Shown here piece after piece: positions 31,278-41,902 of a stretch of DNA of 64,000 nucleotides. The notes beneath the pieces were generated by a model that worked only from the letters and a program-made list of their open reading frames with translations, ran no database searches and was not told the DNA's origin. The stretch lies in assembly GCA_905221605.1 (NCBI GenBank), contig CAJNDS010000414.1, positions 81,118 through 145,117 of the forward strand, in the 5' to 3' direction. The first letter of the stretch is position 1. The number at the start of each line of letters is the position of its first letter. A program made the position numbers and the translations under genes. This DNA comes from Symbiodinium natans. Lineage: Eukaryota > Sar > Dinophyceae > Suessiales > Symbiodiniaceae.

Positions 31278-31378
31278 CCTAAACCCTAAACCCTAAACCC
31301 TAAACCCTAAACCCTAAACCTTAAACCCTAAACCCGAAACCCTAAACCCTAAACCCTAAACCCTAAACCCCAAATCCC
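31278..31378. repeat. CCCTAAA array
   Basis: About fourteen units with a CTTAAA and a CCCGAAA variant in the middle, ending at the next exon. Confidence 0.9.
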
Positions 31379-31385
31379 CACCGAG

Positions 31386-31441
31386 GCCGATCTGCCAACG
31401 GCTGGTCTGCAACGTAGATGTGCTCCCGCAGCTCGGCGGCC
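31386..31441 (+). CDS. Exon: ICQRLVCNVDVLPQLG linker
   Basis: It follows GAG and reads ICQRLVCNVDVLPQLGG, the C-x(4)-C linker between modules. The TTTAGGG intron starts directly at its 3' edge. Confidence 0.5.
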
Positions 31442-31587
31442 GGGGTTTAGGTTTTAGGGTTCAGGGTTCAGGGTTTAGGGTTTAGGGTTTGGTTTAGGGT
31501 TTAGGGTTTAGGGTGAAGGGTCTAGAGCTTAGGGTGTTCTTTTGGGATTCTTCGCAGCTGGCCCATCAGCCCAAATTCCTCGTTGGA

Positions 31588-31650
31588 GTTCTTATTTTAA
31601 GGGAATCCTACTATTTGGGGGTCTCTATTGGAGGTCGTAAACCCCCCAAA
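31588..31650. mobile_element. MITE family 2 partial copy, reverse
   Basis: AAGGGAATCCTACTATTTGG and GGGTCTCTATTGGAGG match the reverse complement of family 2. The other half is missing. Confidence 0.55.
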
Positions 31651-31678
31651 GAGTTCAACAAGTTCCCGCGTAGCCCAG

Positions 31679-31739
31679 GCAAGGCATGGGTTACGACATC
31701 ACGGCCTGCGCGGGGACGCAGTCAGGCGAATCTTGCCAG
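31679..31739 (+). CDS. Exon: CAGTQSGESCQ first half-module
   Basis: It follows CCCAG and closes at a GTGGGG donor. It reads GMGYDITACAGTQSGESCQ, again ending at G-x-x-CQ. Confidence 0.7.
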
Positions 31740-32637
31740 GTGGGGTTGGGGTTTTGGGTTACTAGGGTTCAGGGTTCAGGGTTTAGGGTTTAGGGTTTAG
31801 GGTATGGGGTTTGGGGTTTGGGGTTTTGGGTTTAGGAGCATCCCAAAAACCCCGGGAGCCTAAACCCCGCAAGCGCAAAAGAATGTGTGTAGAAATACAT
31901 GTGGTACCCCACCCACCCAACGAACCTGCCTTACTTATGGTTTTCTGCTTGTTTTCAAGCGTTCCAAGGTTCACCCACTACCCCTAAATCTTGAACTTGA
32001 AGTTGAATACATATTCATCTTTTCATTCGAAATTCTGGAAGCTGAAGACGAGGAGTTTTCAACCCCTTGATTTTGAATGAGCAGTTGAATACCCTAAACC
32101 CTAAACCCAAAACCCTAAGCCCTAAACCCTAAACCCTATTCCTACTTTTGTTCCGACCCCGGCTTTGAAAATTCAGGATTGAAGGTTCCCTCCCTAGACT
32201 TGGTTCTGTCCGAATCTTCAGTCTTCAGTTTTCAGCACCAGGGTTTAGGGTTTAGGGTTTAGGGTTTCGGGTTTAGGGTCACTTGAATACGAATTCCAGT
32301 TCTGGTTCAACTGCAGGTCTTTAACTTCAGGATTAGATAGATAAATCATCCTAAACCTTGTCCTGGACATCTTCAACCTTTTCATTCCAGGATTTTGCGT
32401 AACAACTTGAAGAGCTATTCGAGATTTTTCAACAGTGGCTCGATGGTTTAGTGGTTTGTTGTGGCTTAGGCAGCCTGACTGCATGTGCAGAACTGATTGG
32501 CTTAATGCGCTTGCCCTCGCCTGGGCGCTACGCTCGTGTTGGTCAGAATCACGCTCTCGCCTTGGCGAAGAGAGTCAACCCGCAGGCACGAGCTTCGCTG
32601 GAGGCGTGGAACAAGCTCCTGTAGCAAGAAGTATGGG

Positions 32638-32732
32638 TTGGGATGTTCCCCCTTATACTACCAGTCCTGAGAGAGGATGAATTGGGGGAGAACCCCGATG
32701 AAGGACTGTTGGTCTAAGGGGGAACATCCCAA
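32638..32732. mobile_element. MITE family 1, 95 bp, with TSD
   Basis: The arms TTGGGATGTTCCCCCTTATA and AAGGGGGAACATCCCAA form a near-perfect foldback with an internal CAGTCCT/AGGACTG pair. The 8 bp before and after are AGTATGGG and GGTATGGG, a one-mismatch duplication. Confidence 0.85.
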
Positions 32733-32816
32733 GGTATGGGCAATGGAAGGGATTCGATCGTGGAAGGAAGTAGCGTGGGAAGTGGAGGACAGCCTATGCT
32801 CGTAAACAATCTTCGA

Positions 32817-32920
32817 TATCAGAGTTTCGGAAAATAGGGGTGCCCTTTTTGGGGATCCCTTGAAGGGGGTTCCGTGCTACTTGGGGCATAAAAGGGGTTC
32901 CCATATTTTGGGAAATGCCC
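32817..32920. mobile_element. MITE family 2 copy, reverse
   Basis: GTTTCGGAAAATAGGGGTGC, TTTTTGGGGATCCCTT and AAAAGGGGTTCCCATATT follow the family order. The end pair TTTCGGAAA and TTTTGGGAAA is weakly inverted. Confidence 0.6.
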
Positions 32921-33642
32921 ATATCTGCGCGGTAAGTAACGAGCTGGCCAAAGCGGACAAACGGAGAAAGTACAAGGGAAGGGTAGTTCTCGAAGGGTGC
33001 AACGTAAAGGATCACGAAAGTAGATGGGGCATGTTTTTCAGAAGTCACGCCTGGCCCCACTGCGATGGAGGGACATGAGAGACAGATGTCCAAACACCCA
33101 GGCTTTACCGGTTAGACTTCCGAAAGACAGCCGGATGTCCCAAACGCAAACATCGCAAAGAGCATGCTTCTGGCGTCGCGGAGGGTGCCAAACCCATGCG
33201 CACAACACGAGTCCGGCCCAGGTCCCGTGCGCCTTTGAGGCTTGCGTAGTTCGCTGCGTGCGACCAGTCCAAGGGATTTGCGCTTCGCAGTCTTGCAACT
33301 GGGTGCGCATGTTCGTCGTCAAGTGATCTGTCGCCCCTTCCATTTTTGGGGTCTTAGAGTTCTCTTCACTGTCTTAGAGTGGTCTTGTCTTGAGTGCTCG
33401 TGGACTGGTCTTGGAGTGCATTGGTCTGGCAGTGCTGTTGGGGTCATCTCGAAGTGCCCTTGGACTGTCTGGTCTACGTCGGCAGGGCAGGATCTGGCAT
33501 CATGTGTCCGTCTTACACACATACATCTCTTCTGTGTAGATATCGAAACCCTCAACCCTGCACCCCAAATCCTAGACCACCCTAAACCCTAAACCCTGAA
33601 CCCTAAACCCTAAACCATAAACCCTAAACCCTGAAACAGCAG

Positions 33643-33735
33643 GTTTCCTGCAAGCATGGTTACGCTGGCGACAACGCCACGTATTCCTGTGGCCTGGATG
33701 GCGCGTTCTCGCCGGGCACCGCCCTGTGCGAGCGG
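33643..33735 (+). CDS. Exon: CKHGYAGDNATYSC second half-module
   Basis: It follows AGCAG and reads VSCKHGYAGDNATYSCGLDG and AFSPGTALCER. The C-x-x-GY-x-G...YSC...G-x-F-SPGT...C pattern is complete. Confidence 0.75.
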
Positions 33736-33898
33736 AAGGCGCCGCCCGAAACCCTAAGCCCTGAACAACGTGTGGGGTTGACCGAAAAGCTTTAGGGTTT
33801 GAGTTTCGGGTCAAGGGCTTGGGGTTTAGGTTTTTGTTTTAGGGCTTAGGATTTAAGGTGAAGGGTTTAGGGCTACAAAGCCCTCCGATTCGCCCTAG

Positions 33899-34018
33899 AT
33901 TTCTCAGAGGCATGCCCCATGCCCGCCTCGATGGTGGGAGATCCGTCCTTCTTCACGGACTGCTTCGGCGCGATGCACGGCGACGTTTGCATGGCCAAAT
34001 GCAACGTCGGCTACACAG
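33899..34018 (+). CDS. Exon: CPMPASMVGD to CMAKCNVGYTG
   Basis: It follows CCCTAG and closes at a GTACCG donor. It reads FSEACPMPASMVGDPSF, FTDCFGAMHGDVCMAKCNVG and YTG. Uniquely it carries both the first half and the GxxCxxxCxxGY start without an intervening intron, which fixes how the half-module exons join. Confidence 0.8.
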
Positions 34019-34136
34019 GTACCGGGCATCTCATCCTGCAGCGGAGGGGGGGGGCAAACCCCTGAATTCCTAAACCCTCATCCCTCAGCCCAAAAGCCTC
34101 AACGCCCCGAAGACCCTAGACCCGAAGCCCTAAAAC

Positions 34137-34239
34137 TTGGGATGCACCCTAATATATCCGCTTATACCACAAGTCCTTATTGGAGCTTACCTTTATGATC
34201 CCAGTCAAGGACTGTTAGTATGAGGGGGAAGAACCCCAA
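34137..34239. mobile_element. MITE family 1, diverged copy
   Basis: It has TTGGGATGCACCC, CAAGTCCTTATTGGAG, CAAGGACTGTTAGTATG and GAACCCCAA. CCCTAAA sequence flanks both ends, so it may have inserted into a telomere-like array. Confidence 0.65.
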
Positions 34240-34374
34240 GCCCTAAACCCTAACTTTGCATTCCTGACTGGGAACTGCACGGTTTGAGGATAGGAAGCTG
34301 GGACAAGTCGGCCTTCAAGTAGGCCTTCCTAAGCCCTCAACCCTAAACCCTAACCCTACACCCTACACCCTACA

Positions 34375-34670
34375 CCCTACACCCTAAACCTTAAACCCTA
34401 AACCCTAAACCCTAAACCCTAAACCCTAAACCCTAAACCCTTAACCCTAAACCTTTAACCCTAAACCCTAAACCCTAAACCCTAAACCCTAAACCCTAAA
34501 CCCTAAACCCTAAACCCTAGCCCCAAACCCTAAACCATAACAACCCTAAGCCCTAAGCCTAAGCCCTACGCCCTAAGCCCTAAGCCCTAAGCCCCAAGCC
34601 CTAAGCCCGAAGCCCGAAGCCCGAAGCCCTAAGCCCTAAGCCCGAAGCCTTAAACCCTAAACCCTAAACC
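34375..34670. repeat. Heterogeneous C-rich array
   Basis: CCCTACA units give way to CCCTAAA (about 20 units), then CCCTAAG and CCCGAAG units, then CCCTAAA again. Each variant is clustered rather than scattered. Confidence 0.9.
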
Positions 34671-34693
34671 CTGAACCTTCCAGAAGCCTTCCA

Positions 34694-34756
34694 GGAGCTC
34701 CGGTGCAGAAGCGCTGCGACAACGGCGCGTTCGTCGGCCCTGAGGCCAGGTGCGGC
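34694..34756 (+). CDS. Exon: KRCDNGAFVGPEARC module end
   Basis: It follows CCAG and reads APVQKRCDNGAFVGPEARC, the C...G-x-F-x-G...C end of a module. Confidence 0.65.
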
Positions 34757-34989
34757 CATGCATCGGTAGGGTTCAGGGTTCAGGGTTCAGGGTTTAGCCC
34801 TCAGACCCGACGTTACGCCGCAGCAGAGCACACGTCTTGGAACGTGCGCAGCGACACTTGGTGGCTTTTGGGCTTCAAAAGAGCGCGCCCTCCACGCGGT
34901 TGCGCTCCCCCGCCAATGTAGAGGCGCCATGGCCAAGCTGCGTTCGAGCCACTTTCGTAAACTTTAACACTCTAGCCACTTTCGTCGTG

Positions 34990-36245
34990 GCCGTACGTTC
35001 TTGAAGCGCACCCGTGCGTGCAAATGGCCAGAGCAGCCATGCCCGCACGATGATAACGTCCGCGTGACCAGTGCGTGCGAATGGCCAGAGCAGCCATGCC
35101 CGCACGATGATAACGTCCGTGCGACCAGTGCGTGCGAATGGCCAGAGCCCGCACGATGATAACGCCCGTGTGACCAGTGCATGCGAATGGCCAGAGCATC
35201 CATGCCCGCACGATGATAACGTCCGTGCGACCAGTGCGTGCGAATGGCCAGAGCACCCATGCCCGCACGATGATAACGTCCGTGTGACCAGTGCGTGCGA
35301 ATGGCCATGAGCATCCATGCTCGCACGATGATAACGTCCGTGTGACCAGTGCGTGCGAATGGCCATGAGCATCCATGCCCGCACGATGATAACGTCTGTG
35401 CGACCAGTGCGTGCGAATGGCCAGAGCCCGCACGATGATAAGGCCCGTGTGACCAGTGCAGCGAATGGCCAGAGCATCCATGCCCGCACGATGAGAACCT
35501 CCGTGCGACCAGTGCGTGCGAATGGCCAGAGCACCCATAACGTCCGTGTTACCAGTGCGTGCGAATGGCCATGAGCAGCCCTGCCCGCACGATGATAACG
35601 TCTGTGTGACCAGTGCGTGCGAATGGCCAGAGCAGGCATGCCAGTGCGATGACAACGTCCGCGTGACCAGTGCGTGCGAATGGCCATGAGCATCCATGCT
35701 CGCACGATGATAACGTCCGTGTGACCAGTGCGTGCGAATGGCCATGAGCATCCATGCCCGCACGATGATAACGTCTGTGCGACCAGTGCGTGCGAATGGC
35801 CAGAGCCCGCACGATGATAACGCCCGTGTGACCAGTGCATGCGAATGGCCAGAGCATCCATGCCCGCACGATGAGAACGTCCGTGCGACCAGTGCGTGCG
35901 AATGGCCAGAGCACCCATGCCCGCACGATGATAACGTCCGTGTTACCAGTGCGTGCGAATGGCCATGAGCAGCCCTGCCCGCAGGATGATAACGTCCGTG
36001 TGGCCAGTGCGTGCGAATGGCCAGAGCATCCATGCCCGAACGATGATAATGTTCGTGTGACCAGTGCGTGCGAATGGCCAGAGCATCCATGACCGTGCGA
36101 TGATAGCGTCCGTGTGACCAGTGCATGCGAATGGCCAGAGCATCCATGCCTGCACGATGATAACGTCCGTGTGACCAGTGCGTGCGAATGGCCAGAGCAG
36201 GCATGCCAGTGCGATGACAACGTCCGCGTGGTGCGTGCGAATGGC
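34990..36245. repeat. 57-bp minisatellite, over twenty units
   Basis: The unit contains GACCAGTGCGTGCGAATGG, CCAGAGCATCCATGCCCG and CACGATGATAACGTCC. Most units are 57 bp and several are shortened by about 11 bp. Since 57 is divisible by 3, the minus strand stays open for over 400 codons (HALVTRTLSSCGHGCS) and the plus strand for about 80. The protein repeats are a consequence of the DNA repeat. It sits in a long intron of the giant gene. Confidence 0.95.
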
Positions 36246-36316
36246 CACGGCATCCATATCCTGTGCCTGCAGCCCCGCGGAAGGGGCTGCAGCGTACTCT
36301 TTGTCAGGCTCATTCA

Positions 36317-36425
36317 TAGCACGTCGGGCCGGACGACTGTGTGGCCATGCTTGAGGAGTACATTGCGAAGATCCGTGACCACGAGTACCGCAGCACGTGC
36401 GGCCGTCTCCGTGCAGTCTGCTGAG
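36317..36425 (+). CDS. Candidate coding relic: DDCVAMLEEYIAKIRDHEY
   Basis: Just after the minisatellite a frame reads GPDDCVAMLEEYIAKIRDHE then YRSTCGRLRAVC and stops. It is non-repetitive and protein-like but does not match the Cys modules. It may be a fragment of another gene. Confidence 0.35.
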
Positions 36426-36444
36426 TAGGTTTTGCGCGCGCATT

Positions 36445-36530
36445 TCTCTCGCCCAAAGCAGTGTACTCTCAAGGACACGCCCAAAGCAGCGCACCCTCAA
36501 GGACATGCCCAAAGCAGTGTTCCCTTCCAG
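36445..36530. repeat. 28-bp tandem repeat, three units
   Basis: GCCCAAAGCAGTGTACTCTC and CAAGGACACGCCCAAAGCAG recur three times with small changes. Confidence 0.8.
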
Positions 36531-37227
36531 CAAAGCCCCCAGACCCCTCGCCTTGACCCTCCAGCCCTCAATAAGGGTTTTCCCTTGGATTGCTTGCACT
36601 ACGCTCCACGCCCGCCACCCCGCCTGACGCGTTCTACACTAACATGCACTATTAATAAAAACAGGATGTTCACATAATCCTTTTTGCTGTTGCCCTGACC
36701 GACGAGAAATACGCTATTTGCGAGGTTTTGGCCATTCCCGCAGGCCCCGCCTGAATAAATGCGCGGCAAGACGCGGGGTCGGAGCGTTTAGGGTTTAGGG
36801 TTTAGGAGCTAGGGTTTAGGGTTTAGGGTTAAGGGTTTAGGGTGTAGGGCTTTAGGGTTTAAGGGTTTAGGGTTAAGGGTTCAGGGTTTAGGGTATGGGT
36901 TTAAGGTTTAGGGTTTAGGGTTTGCAGCTATCTCAGGGACCAAGCCCAGAGGGACTGTACCATACCAGTTGGACTGTGAAGCCTGCTTGGGTTAACGTTG
37001 AGGGAAAAGCCCAGGCCTCCAAACCCGATCCTAAAACCCGAAATTCTCCTCTTAGGCTAATCTCTGAACCCATCCCTGCTGGTACGGGTCCAGAGTTTGA
37101 GGTCTAGGGTTGAGGGTTTAGGGTTCAATCATCCCAAAAACTGCCCTAAACCCTAAACCCCAAATCCTAAACCCTAAACCCTAAACCCTCAACCCCAAAC
37201 CCTGAACCCTAAACGGCCCTTCATCAG

Positions 37228-37305
37228 GCCAACTGCACCGCGCTCACCTGCAGCCTGGAAGGCCTTTCGATGGGCATCGGAATCGCCACTGACAACTGTG
37301 CCTTG
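37228..37305 (+). CDS. Exon: ANCTALTCSLEGLSMG linker
   Basis: It follows ATCAG and reads ANCTALTCSLEGLSMGIGIA then TDNCA. It leads into the GNSCQLGC exon. Confidence 0.7.
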
Positions 37306-37530
37306 GGTTTGCAGTTGAGGTTTGGGGTTCTGGGTTTAGGGTTCAGGGTTAGGGTTCAGGGTTTAGGGTTTAGGGTTTAGGGTTTAGGGTGGGGTTCAGG
37401 GTGTTGGGCTTTAGAGCGTTGATCCTAAATTAGGCTGCATTTCCCTGGTGCTGGCTGCCTTGGAGACGCCCTGAACTCCTAAACCCCTAATGCCCATTGC
37501 CGAAGCGCCAAGGTGTGGGTGTAACCACAG

Positions 37531-37593
37531 GCAACTCCTGCCAGTTGGGTTGCGTGCGCGGCTTCGAGGGCGTGGGCAGCTCGAGCACAACAG
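37531..37593 (+). CDS. Exon: GNSCQLGCVRGFEG second half-module
   Basis: It follows CCACAG and reads GNSCQLGCVRGFEGVGSSST, a clean G-x-x-C-x-x-x-C-x-x-GF start. Confidence 0.75.
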
Positions 37594-37803
37594 ATGTCCA
37601 CTTTGACGGGCTTCGGGTTTTTGGTGTAGGGTGATGATCGATGTCCAGTTTCTCTGTCAGGCTGCTTTCTATGTGTATAATATATACAGATATATATATA
37701 TATATATATGCGCATATGCTTAAGCGCCTATACTTAAATGGGTATTCAAATGCGCCGAACTTGGGGAACATGTCAGCAAGCAACAGTGAATGATGATGAT
37801 AAC

Positions 37804-37897
37804 TTGGGATGTTCCCCCTTATACTATAATAGGGGATTATAATAGGGGGTACTATCATCCCTATGAAGGACTGTTAGTATAAGGGGGAACATCCCAA
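37804..37897. mobile_element. MITE family 1, best-preserved copy with TSD
   Basis: TTGGGATGTTCCCCCTTATA at the left is mirrored at the right by TATAAGGGGGAACATCCCAA, giving a 20-bp perfect terminal inverted repeat. The flanks ATGATAAC and ATGATATC differ at one base, supporting an 8-bp target duplication. Confidence 0.9.
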
Positions 37898-38540
37898 ATG
37901 ATATCACGAGAAATGGGAGAGAGAAGGAGAGTCTCGAGTTGGGTTTGGTTGGGTGAGCATGGGCCCCTTCTCATCACATTCAGCCCTAGGGTGTAGGGTT
38001 TGGGGTTTCGGATTTGGGGTTTCGGATTTAAATTTGGGCATTTGCAAGTGGTCAACGTATGCGAGTCGTGCAGGCCGAAACCTGAACTTGGGTGATCAAA
38101 GCGCTGCCTGCGTGAGGTTACGTCCCTTATGATCGTAAAGACCAAGGCGTGATTATTCGTATTTCGTATGTATCATTCTTCAGTATCTTCGTAGTCATTA
38201 TTCTTTAGGTTTCATTCATTGCTCATTTGGATTCATGCTTTTCTCTCGGGGGGGGGGGGGAGTGGGCGAACTTTGGGTTTTAGGAGTTATTATGTATTTA
38301 CCAAATCATGTTTTCTGTTTTGCCCTTGTTGTATTGTATGCTTTATTTATTCCCCACCCTCGGTGTGGGGTTGTTAGATTTAACACTCAGCTCTTCTCCT
38401 CGTCTGGAACTCTTCTCCTCGCCCGGTCTGCTCCTCGCTCATCCCTGGAGTGCCCAACCCTAGAATGTCCCTGGTGTGCCCAACCCCCGAGTATCTCTAC
38501 CCAGAGAGGGTGGGGATGTTCGAAGAGCAATAATTCTTTT

Positions 38541-38542
<2 letters not shown>

Positions 38543-38571
<29 letters not shown>
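38543..38571. repeat. 29-G homopolymer
   Basis: An uninterrupted run of 29 G on the plus strand, the longest of many G runs here (also near 17478 and 58260). Confidence 0.9.
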
Positions 38572-38573
<2 letters not shown>

Positions 38574-38839
38574 GAGGCTTAGTCAAGCCGGGGCTGCCAG
38601 CCCCTCACCGCCGTTGCTGTCTGAACGAGGGACGTTTTATGACAGCCGCCGTAAAAAGACCATATGCCGGGTGGCTTGGGGTGGTTGAACCGCCGCGAAT
38701 GGGAGCAGGCCCATGAAAGCCAAATCTATAATTACACGACGCGCGCTAGCAACGCTACCGCACCCTAGACCCTAAACCCCAAACCCTACACCCTAAACCT
38801 TAAACCCTAAACCCTAAATAAACCCTGAACCCTAAACCC

Positions 38840-39382
38840 TAAACTCAGGGCCTAGGCCGCCCCCCTACGTTGGGCTTAAGCCCTTCGACCTCGATGGCGC
38901 CAGCCGCCCACTGTTCCTGATTCACTAGCATTTTCGAGGGGGTACCCCAAGGCCCCCAGCCCCTCGCTGCAGCGTGGCCAGGGACCAGGGGGGCTTCAGG
39001 CCGGCATGGCCGGCTCAGGCAGGGCGGGTGCTCAAAAACTCAATTTCGGTCTGCCCTTGCCCCCAGTTCTTGCCTGACCCCCTGCCCCGCCCCTAACCCC
39101 TAAGGGCCCCTGCAAGAAACCCCGACCAACCACCATTCCTTCCCAACCCCGAACGTCGTGAAACTGAATAAGTTTTTAGAAGTGGACTGTTGCCTTGAGT
39201 TTAGGCCTAAACCCTAAAAGAAATAGGTTTGGGTGGCTTTGCCGCCTCGGACGGCGTGGGGTGGGAGAGAAGTTTTAGATGGCGCTCCACAATCGGGCCA
39301 AAGCTGCTCTTCGCACCTCACGAAGCTTTCGAGCTTGTGCCGAAACCTAACCTTCACAGCACCTACGCCCTATCACAGCAAA
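38840..39382. repeat. Dispersed intron repeat, copy 1
   Basis: It starts ACTCAGGGCCTAGGCCGC and ends CCTATCACAGCA, with an inner conserved block from 39197 (GTTTAGGCCTAAACCC, GCCGCCTCGGACGGCG, TCCACAATCGGGCCAAAGC). The same start, block and end occur at 61138-61510, but the inner spacer differs. Confidence 0.8.
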
Positions 39383-39507
39383 CCCTAAACCCTAAACCCT
39401 AAACCCTAAACTCTAAACCCTAAACCCTAAACTCTAAACCCTAAACCCTAAACTCTTAACCCTAAACCCTAAACCCTACACCCTAAGCTTTGGACTCCAA
39501 ATTCTAG

Positions 39508-39584
39508 GCAACGCGTCCATGCTGTGCAACATCGATGGCAGCTTCAGCGCTCTCCCCTTCGAGTGTCAGCCAATTCAATGCCAG
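39508..39584 (+). CDS. Exon: LCNIDGSFSALPFEC module end
   Basis: It follows TTCTAG and closes at a GTGCTG donor. It reads NASMLCNIDGSFSALPFECQ and PIQCQ, the C...GSFS-x-LP-x-C-x-x-x-x-C end. Confidence 0.75.
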
Positions 39585-40301
39585 GTGCTGAGCGAGGGTC
39601 TTGGGGGTTTAGGGTTTAGGGTTTAGGGTTTAGGGTTTGGGGTTTAGGGTTTAGGGGTTTGGGGTTCAGGGTTTAGGGTTTCGAGTCTTGTGTGTGGGGT
39701 TTCTGGGGTTTATTGGGTTTATGGGTTTCGGCTCTGGGGCCTTTTCGGGTTTATGGGGTCTACGGGGTTTTGTGTGGCTTATAGGGTTTATGGGTTGCCA
39801 TTTCGGGTCCTTGTCGGGGTTTAGGACTTCTGGCTTCGGAGTCTTCGCGCATGCTTCAAGCCCACGATTTCAGCGTGAGGGGCAGTTGGATTCCCAGCCC
39901 GCTGCTTTTAGCCCCGAATCCTACGCACGAACATCCTCGAAGCGCCCTAAAAACAAACACACACACACACACAAAACTCAAAAAACAATCCCACTAAGCC
40001 CTTACCGACCCTCAACCGAAGGCTTCAAGCCAAGCCACAAACCCTTCAATTCGATTTCCTTCTAGGGGTTCGGAAGCCCAAGTCTCAAAACCCCAACAGC
40101 CTAACACCCCAAAGACCCTAAAAGCCCTAAAGCTCCTGAACCCTAGAAGCCCCAAAGCCCTGAAACCTCGAACACAGTAAAGCCCTTCAAACGAGGTTCA
40201 GGGTTTTGAGGTAGATGAGGGTTGCTGCCCTAAACCCTTAACCCTGAACCCAAAACCCGAAACCCGAAAACAACCCTAACCCTAAGCAAAGCGAGGTCAG
40301 G

Positions 40302-40369
40302 AACTCAACAAGATCGCCCCCTTCAGCGACCCGAAGCTTGGCGAGCCTGGCAACTTTCCATGCGACGTT
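40302..40369 (+). CDS. Exon: DPKLGEPGNFPCDVG segment
   Basis: It follows GTCAG and reads LNKIAPFSDPKLGEPGNF then PCDVG, with a TTTAGGG intron directly after. The G-x-x-x-P-C point may correspond to GxxC of the modules. Confidence 0.5.
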
Positions 40370-40781
40370 GGGTTTCGGGGTTTAGGGTTTAGGGTTTCAG
40401 AGGTTTAGGGTCTAGGGTCTAGGGTTTAAGGTTTGGGGTTTAGGGTCGAATTAGGGTTTAGGGTTTAGGGTTGAGGGCTTTGAGTCTGTTTAAGTTAGGG
40501 TTTTTTTATGTCCCCAACCCGAACCCAAATCCTAGAAACCCTGTGAGACGTCCCCTGAATGACTCAAACCCTCAACCCTCAACCCTAAACCCTAAACCCT
40601 AAAACCCCAAAACCCTAAACCCTAAACCCTAAACCCCAAACCCTAAACCCAAAACCCCAGACCCTAAGCCCAGAACCCTAAAGTGGCATCGCTCCTTTTT
40701 GCGGCAGCGCAAACTGAGTGGTCGGCAATGATTCAATCAAGTTTCTAACAACGGGCGCACTTCCAGACCCTAAGCCCTAAG

Positions 40782-40967
40782 CCTAAACCCTAAACCCTAA
40801 ACCCTAAACCCTAAACCCTAAACCCTAAACCCTAAACCCTAAACCCTAAACCCTAAACCCTAAACCCAAACCCTAAACCCTAAACGCTAAACCCTAAACC
40901 CTAAACGCTAAACCCTAAACCCTAAACCCTAAACCCTTAACCCTTAACCCTTAAACCCTAAAGCCTC
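40782..40967. repeat. CCCTAAA array with variants
   Basis: About 26 units, the first twelve perfect, then CGCTAAA and CCCTTAA variants toward the 3' splice site. Confidence 0.9.
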
Positions 40968-41012
40968 AACTCACACCCCGCCCAAGCCCCAAACTCATGC
41001 TCTCACCCCTAG

Positions 41013-41092
41013 GAAGTACGATGACTCCTGCGTGAACCACTTCTTTGGTGACATTTGCACGGCCTTCTGCGAGTCGGGCTGGGACATCTCGG
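41013..41092 (+). CDS. Exon: DICTAFCESGWDISG second half-module
   Basis: It follows CCCTAG and closes at a GTGATG donor. It reads KYDDSCVNHFFGDICTAFCE and SGWDIS. It contains both the last Cys of the first half and the GxxCxxxCxxG start, as at 33899. Confidence 0.75.
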
Positions 41093-41223
41093 GTGATGCG
41101 ATGGTCTCCCAGCCTGAGTTGTCTTGGGCCGTTGCTAGCCCCTAAACCCTAAACCCTAAACTCTAAACGCTAAACCCTAAACCCTAAACTCTAAACCTTA
41201 AACCCTAAAGCCTGCTGGTTCAG

Positions 41224-41282
41224 AACCGCCCTCGGACCGTTGAGGTCATGGTCTGTGACGACACCAGCAACACCAGCGCAGG
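41224..41282 (+). CDS. Exon: RTVEVMVCDDTSNTSAG segment
   Basis: It follows TTCAG and reads RPRTVEVMVCDDTSNTSAG, the V-x-C middle of a module. Confidence 0.6.
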
Positions 41283-41820
41283 ATACGCCGAGTTTACCAA
41301 CCGAACCCCCGCCGAGAATTCGCGAGGGCCTGTGTCGCGGTCTGAAAGTAGGGTTTCGGGTTTAGGGCGTTCTTTCGGGTGGTTCCGGGTGTTCGCGAGG
41401 GGTGGACTAGGGTTTGGGCTTAAGCAGTTAGCCTCCAGAGCCTGCCCCGGTTTAGGGACGAGAGGTCAAGAGCTGCATCGGAAGCCCTAAACCCTAAACC
41501 CTAAACCCTAAACCCTAAACCCTAAACCCTAAACCCTAAGCCCTAAGCCCTAAGCCCTAAGCCCTAAGCCCGAAACCCTTAACCTAGGTGTGCATCGGCA
41601 AGACCTGCACGATTGGACTTCCCAGTCAGCGTGGCCTTCAGCATGACGCCAGGCTTCAGTGTTTAAAGGGTTTAGGGTGTAGGGTTTAGGGCTAGGAGTG
41701 CGGAGGTTTCGGGGTTTCGCTCCAAACCCCCGGTCTAAACCCTGGACGCCGGCAGAAACCCCAAGATTTCCGAACCTCCCGGACCCGAATCTCAACCCGA
41801 GACGGTGCATCTGAGCCCAG

Positions 41821-41902
41821 GATTGCCTTGGCAAGACCACGCTGGAGACCTGTACCCTCACAGCAGACTTTGGCTTTGCGATGACGCTCAGAGCAGCGAA
41901 GG
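41821..41902 (+). CDS. Exon: DCLGKTTLETCTLTADFGF
   Basis: It follows GCCCAG and reads DCLGKTTLETCTLTADFGF then AMTLRAA. DCLGK also opens the exon at 29003, so the two are paralogous module starts. Confidence 0.7.

Larger units (their letters stand above)
31760..33640. other. Long intron-like stretch
   Basis: It holds TTTAGGG and CCCTAAA arrays, a MITE of each family (32638-32732 and 32817-32920) and mixed unique DNA. No Cys-module exon is evident in about 1.9 kb. Open frames near 33030-33330 are Cys-containing but have no module spacing, so I do not call them. Confidence 0.5.

Noticed and set aside
32436..32510. tRNA gene
   Set aside because: GGCTCGATGGTTTAGTGG resembles an A box, but no B box (GGTTCGANTCC) or cloverleaf stems follow.
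34875..36313. Minus-strand frames of 254-410 codons
   Set aside because: Produced by the 57-bp minisatellite whose period is a multiple of three.
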